64,000 bases of DNA from Buchnera aphidicola (Protaphis terricola). Its GTDB lineage: Bacteria > Pseudomonadota > Gammaproteobacteria > Enterobacterales > Enterobacteriaceae. The stretch spans positions 543,167-607,166 of the forward strand of contig NZ_OZ060405.1 in NCBI RefSeq assembly GCF_964059145.1. The letters run 5' to 3'. The notes beneath the pieces were generated by a model. It was not told the origin of the DNA, did not search any database, and saw only the letters and a list, made by a program, of their open reading frames with translations. Within the stretch, counting starts at the first letter, position 1. The number at the start of each line of letters is the position of its first letter. The position numbers were made by a program, and so were the translations under genes. This document shows positions 59,678 through 64,000 of this stretch, piece after piece.

Positions 59678-61510
59678 ATGGTTTTTTTAAAAGAAAAGTT
59701 AAATAAAAAACTAATTTTAGGTATAGATTTTGGAACTACTTATTCTCTGGTATCAACAATAGAAAAAAAACACGCAATATTATTAAATGATGAAAAAAAC
59801 CGCTATTTATTACCATCTGTTGTACATTGTAAGAAAGATAAATTTTTAGTTGGATGGGAAGCAAAGAAATATATAATTAAAGATCCAATAAATACTATTT
59901 TTTCAATAAAAAGATTGATTGGTCGTTCTATTGATTTTATTAAAAAAGAATTCCCTATTTTACCTTATATTATAGAAGAAAATGAAAACCAAGAAATTAT
60001 TTTTCATACAAAATTAGGAAGGATTAATTCTACACAAGTAGTAAGTAAAATATTACAATCTTTAAAACAAAGAGCTTCCTTTTTATATAAAACAAATATA
60101 GATGCAACAGTTATTACTGTTCCAGCATATTTCAATAATATTCAACGATCTTTAATTAAGAAAGCTGCTATTATGGCTAATATTAATTTAATTAGATTAT
60201 TAAATGAACCAACTTCTGCAGCACTTGCATATGGTTTAGAAACAAATAAAAAGGGTATTATAATTGTATATGATCTTGGAGGTGGTACATTTGATGTTTC
60301 TATATTAAAATTAAACCAAGGAATTTTTGAAGTATTAGCGACAAGCGGCGATTCAAATTTAGGCGGTGATGATTTTGACAATCTATTAGCAAAGTATATT
60401 TATAAAAAAGCTAATTTATCTAATTATCAATACAATGATTCTCTTCAATCTTTATTATTAACAACAGCGAGAAAAATAAAAACTCAATTAACATATAAGA
60501 ATATAGTAAAATTTAATATTTTTAATTGGACAGGAGTATTAACACGTTTTGAGTTTAATATAATTATTAAAGATTTAATTAAACAAACTTTATTGATTTG
60601 TTCAAATATTTTAAAAGATATTGATTTAGAGATAAAAGATATTAAAGAAGTAATTATGGTAGGTGGATCAACACGAATTCCATTAGTTTACCAAGAAGTT
60701 AAAAAATTTTTTAAAATCCGCCCTTTAACTTCTATAGATCCAGATCAAATTGTTGCTATAGGGGCTGCATTACAATGCAATATTTTAACACAAAATAAAT
60801 TATTATATAATCAACCAATATTATTAGATGTGATACCACTTTCATTAGGTATTGAAGTTATGGGTGGTTTTGTTGAAAAAATTATTCCTCGTAATAGTCA
60901 CATACCTATTTCTAAAACTAAAGAATTTACAACTTCTAGAGATAATCAAACGGGAATTATTATTCATGTACTTCAAGGAGAAAGAGATCTTGTAAAGAAT
61001 TGTATTTCACTTTCTCGTTTTGTTTTGAGAAAAATTCCTCTTAAAAAAGCTGGTTTAGTTCGAATTTTAGTTACATTTGAAATTGATACTGATGGTTTAA
61101 TTAATATAAAAGCAATTGAAAAAGATAGTAATCAAGTTAAAATGATTCAAATTGATAATACTGTATCACAACAGAAAAATTTTTCTAAAATAATTAAAAA
61201 ATATTCTATTTATTCTAAAAATGATTATTATTGTAGAATAAAATCAGAAAAAAAAGTTGAATCTCAAAATATTTTAAATCTTTTAGAAGATGCTTTAAAA
61301 AAAGATAAACATTTAATTAGTAAAGAGGAATTAATAGAAATTAATTTAAATAAAAAAGCATTAATAAAATCTATTAATGAAGATGATTTTTTTTCTATAA
61401 AATTAAATTTAAATAACTTAGATAAAGTAACTAAAAATTTTTTTTCATTACGTTTGAAGAATGCACTTTGTTCTTCTTTAAATAAAAATATTTCAGATGA
61501 GACTAAATAA
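59678..61510 (+). CDS. hscA: Hsp70-type chaperone HscA
   Basis: Dedicated Hsp70 for cluster transfer from IscU. 610 residues (E. coli 616). The nucleotide-binding domain has LGIDFGTTYSLVST near 15, VYDLGGGTFDVSIL near 193 and VMVGGSTRIPLVYQ near 325; the substrate-binding domain begins near 385 with LLDVIPLSLGIEVMGG. The C-terminal lid is diverged. The stop codon is directly followed by the fdx ATG. Confidence 0.95.
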   Translation: MVFLKEKLNKKLILGIDFGTTYSLVSTIEKKHAILLNDEKNRYLLPSVVHCKKDKFLVGWEAKKYIIKDPINTIFSIKRLIGRSIDFIKKEFPILPYIIEENENQEIIFHTKLGRINSTQVVSKILQSLKQRASFLYKTNIDATVITVPAYFNNIQRSLIKKAAIMANINLIRLLNEPTSAALAYGLETNKKGIIIVYDLGGGTFDVSILKLNQGIFEVLATSGDSNLGGDDFDNLLAKYIYKKANLSNYQYNDSLQSLLLTTARKIKTQLTYKNIVKFNIFNWTGVLTRFEFNIIIKDLIKQTLLICSNILKDIDLEIKDIKEVIMVGGSTRIPLVYQEVKKFFKIRPLTSIDPDQIVAIGAALQCNILTQNKLLYNQPILLDVIPLSLGIEVMGGFVEKIIPRNSHIPISKTKEFTTSRDNQTGIIIHVLQGERDLVKNCISLSRFVLRKIPLKKAGLVRILVTFEIDTDGLINIKAIEKDSNQVKMIQIDNTVSQQKNFSKIIKKYSIYSKNDYYCRIKSEKKVESQNILNLLEDALKKDKHLISKEELIEINLNKKALIKSINEDDFFSIKLNLNNLDKVTKNFFSLRLKNALCSSLNKNISDETK

Positions 61511-61843
61511 ATGCCTAAAATTTTTTTTCTACCTCATAAATTTATATTACCAAAAGGCGCTGTATGTCAATGTAAAAAGGGTGAATCTATATTAGATATT
61601 GCATTAAATAATAATATTCCATTAGAACATGCATGTGAAAAATCATGTGCTTGTAGTACATGTCATTGTATTATAAAAAAAGGTTTTAACTCTCTTTCAG
61701 GTTGGTCTGAAAAAGAAGAAGATGTATTAGATAAGGCATGGGGTTTAAAATCTACTAGTAGATTAAGTTGTCAAGCAATTGTAGGGGATATTGATATTGA
61801 AGTAGAAATCCCCTTATATACTAGTAATCATACATCTAGTTAA
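61511..61843 (+). CDS. fdx: Adrenodoxin-type 2Fe-2S ferredoxin
   Basis: Supplies electrons for Fe-S assembly. 110 residues (E. coli 111). Cluster ligands Cys42, Cys48, Cys51 and Cys87 are present, with an extra non-ligand Cys46 as in E. coli. It starts at the base after the hscA stop codon, so translation is coupled. iscX, which follows in E. coli, is missing. Its 3' end is 7 nt from the convergent der. Confidence 0.96.
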   Translation: MPKIFFLPHKFILPKGAVCQCKKGESILDIALNNNIPLEHACEKSCACSTCHCIIKKGFNSLSGWSEKEEDVLDKAWGLKSTSRLSCQAIVGDIDIEVEIPLYTSNHTSS

Positions 61844-61850
61844 CATATAA

Positions 61851-63191
61851 TTAGATATATGGATTTATTGTTTCTTTAAACTTAATTTTTAATGGTATTC
61901 CATGTATATTTAATTCATTGTGAAAAAAATTTTTTAAATATTTTTTATAAGATAATGTTAAATATTTTATCTGATTTCCATGTATAATTATTTTAATCGG
62001 GGGTTTTGAACTTCCTAAATGTATATATTTTAATTTAATTCGACGTCTATTTTTTATTAAAGGTGGATGTTTATCTATTGCATTTTTCATAATTTTCATA
62101 AGTTTTGAAGTATTTATTTTTTTTTGATAGAATCGATATAAATTTTCAACTAATTTAAATATTTCAAAAATATTTTTACTATTAATTGCAGATATATAAT
62201 GTATTTTGAAAAAAAAATAATTTTTTAGTTGTATTTTAATTGCTTTTTTAAATTGATTTTTTTCTAAAAAATTTAATAGATCCCATTTATTAATTATTAT
62301 AATTAATGGTTTTCCAAAATTTTCAATCATATTGATTAGTAATAAATTTTGATTAGATATTTTATTTTGTTCATCTTTTGCATCGATAATTAGTAGTGTT
62401 ATATCTGTATTTTCAATAGCTTTAAAGGTTTTTATTGTAGATATTTTTTCAATTTTGTTATTCTTTTTTTTTGTAATTCCAGATGTATCGATAAGGATAT
62501 AATTTTTATTATTATATTTTACAGGTATAGAAATAGTATCTAATGTTGTTCCTGGAAAGTTTGAAGTAATTATTCTATTTTGCATTAATAGTTTATTTAT
62601 TAAAGTAGATTTCCCAACATTTGGTTTTCCTATACATGAAATTTTAATTTTAATATCATTAATTAATTTTTTTTTTTCAAGTTTTTTAAATTTTAATTTT
62701 ATCCATGGATTTAAATATTTATTAATCAGATTATTTACTCCTTGGTTGTGACTTGCGGAAATTTTTATATGTTCCTTAATACCAAGTGAGTAAAATTCAT
62801 TTATTTTTTCAACTTCTTTTGTTTTATCAATTTTATTAATAACTAAAAAGAAATTTTTTTGATATTTTCTTATTTTTTTTAAAATTAAATATTCTTGTGG
62901 TAAAATTCCTTCTTTTGCACTAACTAAAAATAAAATTAGATCTGATTCTTTCATAGCTATTAATGTTTGTTGATAAGCTTTTTCTTTTATTTTAGTTTCT
63001 TCAAAATCAAATCCAGCGGTATCTATAATAATGCATTTATTATTATTTTCTAAATAAAATAATCCATAATTTCTATCTCGAGTTAGACCTGAATAATTTG
63101 AAACTAATGCATGTTTTTTTTTAGTTAAAAGATTAAATAAAGTAGATTTTCCTACATTGGTGCGTCCAATTAATGCAATAATAGGTGACAT
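61851..63191 (-). CDS. der: GTPase Der (EngA), ribosome assembly
   Basis: Double GTPase needed for 50S subunit maturation. 446 residues (E. coli 490). First G domain: GRTNVGKSTLFN (9-20), DTAGFD near 58, NKID near 118; second: GKPNVGKSTLINKL near 188, DTSG near 236, NKWD near 303; then the KH-like domain with the PPLIKNRRRIKLKYI segment. The acidic linker between the two G domains and the C-terminal tail are shorter than in E. coli. It follows yfgM on the same strand with bamB, normally between them, lost. Confidence 0.95.
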   Translation of the reverse strand: MSPIIALIGRTNVGKSTLFNLLTKKKHALVSNYSGLTRDRNYGLFYLENNNKCIIIDTAGFDFEETKIKEKAYQQTLIAMKESDLILFLVSAKEGILPQEYLILKKIRKYQKNFFLVINKIDKTKEVEKINEFYSLGIKEHIKISASHNQGVNNLINKYLNPWIKLKFKKLEKKKLINDIKIKISCIGKPNVGKSTLINKLLMQNRIITSNFPGTTLDTISIPVKYNNKNYILIDTSGITKKKNNKIEKISTIKTFKAIENTDITLLIIDAKDEQNKISNQNLLLINMIENFGKPLIIIINKWDLLNFLEKNQFKKAIKIQLKNYFFFKIHYISAINSKNIFEIFKLVENLYRFYQKKINTSKLMKIMKNAIDKHPPLIKNRRRIKLKYIHLGSSKPPIKIIIHGNQIKYLTLSYKKYLKNFFHNELNIHGIPLKIKFKETINPYI

Positions 63192-63228
63192 TTTTTAATA
63201 TGAACTCTTTATATTATTTTTATTTAAG

Positions 63229-63828
63229 TTATTTTATGTTAATTTTATTTATTTTCATATTAATAATTTCTTTAGATGTTTGAGATTCTTCAAAATTCTT
63301 ACTTTTTTCCCATGCTTTTATAGCTAAATTAATATTTTTATTCTTCATAAAAATATCTCCTTTAATATTTTCTACTATATTTTTCCAACAATCATCTTTT
63401 ATTTCATTAATAATATCCATTGCATCTTTTGTTTGATTTTGTTGTATTTTAATTTTTGACATTCTTAATCTTAAGATGTTTTTTAAATTCTCATCTTTTG
63501 TACTTTTTAAGCTGTTTTCTAATTGGTTAAATGCTTTATCTAGATTATTATTCAAAATATATTGCTTAGCTAATAATAAAGATATTAAAGTTCCGTAAAT
63601 ATTTTCATTTTTTATAATAAAATCTTCTGCATTTTTGAAATTTATATTTTTTTTCGTATTTATTTCTTTTATAACATCTTCATATTTAATTATATTTAAA
63701 TTTTTTGTTTTATTTTTTATTTTTACAATGAAAAATGAAAAAATAAAAAGAAAAATTAAAGACAATACAATAAAAAATATTTTTATTTTAGAATTTGTTT
63801 TTTTTATTTTTTTTTTATTTATATGCAT
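63229..63828 (-). CDS. yfgM: Inner-membrane protein YfgM (SecYEG-associated, TPR-like)
   Basis: In E. coli YfgM is an inner-membrane protein that works with PpiD at the Sec translocon exit. 199 residues (E. coli 206). A basic N-terminus is followed by one membrane segment (about 17-36), then a periplasmic TPR-like domain with NIYGTLISLLLAKQYI, DENLKNILRLRMSKI and a MKINKINIK end matching MKINNLSI. It is upstream of der as in E. coli, where hisS lies further upstream. Whether PpiD is present cannot be seen here. Confidence 0.87.
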   Translation of the reverse strand: MHINKKKIKKTNSKIKIFFIVLSLIFLFIFSFFIVKIKNKTKNLNIIKYEDVIKEINTKKNINFKNAEDFIIKNENIYGTLISLLLAKQYILNNNLDKAFNQLENSLKSTKDENLKNILRLRMSKIKIQQNQTKDAMDIINEIKDDCWKNIVENIKGDIFMKNKNINLAIKAWEKSKNFEESQTSKEIINMKINKINIK

Positions 63829-64000
63829 TTTATTTATTCCTTAATACTAATAAACTATCTTATTATTTTATTTATATTTTAAAAAAATATTTTAAAAAAT
63901 AATCATGAATGCAATATTGATTCTTCTTAAAAAAAATTTTTTTAAGTTTTTTTATTAAATAAGTAGTTTTAAATTAAGTTATCCTTTTAAAATACACTAA
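63829..64000. other. A+T-rich region upstream of yfgM to window end
   Basis: No gene is visible. An A-run/T-run inverted repeat (about 63925-63950, TTCTTAAAAAAAA with TTTTTTTTAAG) may form a hairpin, but it is almost all A-T. It probably includes the yfgM promoter. Confidence 0.35.

Noticed and set aside
60142..60381. Open frame antisense to hscA
   Set aside because: Opposite the Hsp70 phosphate-binding motifs; no independent support.

Overview
The window is a stretch of a chromosome from Buchnera aphidicola, the obligate aphid endosymbiont, or a very close relative. The evidence is extreme A+T richness, proteins that align almost end to end with Escherichia coli counterparts, gene order made of short enterobacterial operon fragments, shortened non-coding tails and domains, decaying genes left in place, and no insertion sequences, phage genes or CRISPR arrays. 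The order aroK / deoD-deoB-prfC / dnaB-gshB-yqgF / rnr-purA-hflCK-miaA / mtlAD-pgi / hslVU-ibpA / dapF-cyaY-hemCD / rho-trxA-rep-ilvCD / isc genes / der-yfgM is the one I recall from Buchnera genomes; this is from memory, not a search.

Layout. 1-5800: aroB (partial), aroK, tRNA-Ser, purine/pentose salvage (deoD, deoB), prfC, nfuA, all genes except the tRNA on the minus strand. 5900-18100: bioH, ssb, dnaB, gshB, ruvX, yggS, hemW, trmB, mutY, yggX, murI, sbcB, tRNA-Asn, tRNA-Ile2 and pyrE (frameshifted). 18100-27580: a long minus-strand block dut, cysQ, rplI, rpsR, rpsF, rnr, purA, hflC, hflK, miaA. 27596-29084: an eroded mutL pseudogene. 29140-36090: mtlD, mtlA, pgi, orn (frameshifted), tRNA-Gly, amiB, rpmE. 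36180-40920: a miniature ftsN (frameshifted), hslV, hslU, ibpA, fpr, coaD. 40955-42513: a lineage-specific orphan gene, split by a frameshift. 42700-49380: rsmJ, pitA, an MFS exporter, dapF, cyaY, hemC, hemD (frameshifted). 49388-49656: tRNA-Pro, -His, -Arg. 49780-57048: rho, trxA, rep, ilvC, ilvD. 57172-63828: tRNA-Trp, iscS, iscU, hscB, hscA, fdx, der, yfgM.

The main result: five genes (pyrE, orn, the ftsN relic, the orphan, hemD) are each broken by a one-base length error in a run of 9-11 adenines of the coding strand, while the reading frame on both sides is otherwise conserved. Four need one more A and one has one A too many. Several other genes carry 10-12 A runs in the correct frame (bioH, yggS, hemW, rsmJ, hemC). 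This is the pattern expected if RNA polymerase slippage on poly(A) restores a fraction of full-length product, as proposed for insect endosymbionts. The mismatch-repair gene mutL lies in ruins in the same window, which is a plausible cause of the homopolymer indels. Homopolymer sequencing error is the main alternative.

Functionally the genes fit a host-dependent nutritional symbiont: branched-chain amino acids (ilvC, ilvD), lysine/peptidoglycan (dapF, murI, amiB), aromatic precursors (aroB, aroK), Fe-S assembly (isc genes, nfuA, cyaY, yggX), mannitol uptake and entry into glycolysis (mtlA, mtlD, pgi), nucleotide salvage, protein quality control (hslVU, ibpA, hflKC), replication and partial repair, and translation. 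Only two of the eight tRNA genes encode the 3' CCA.
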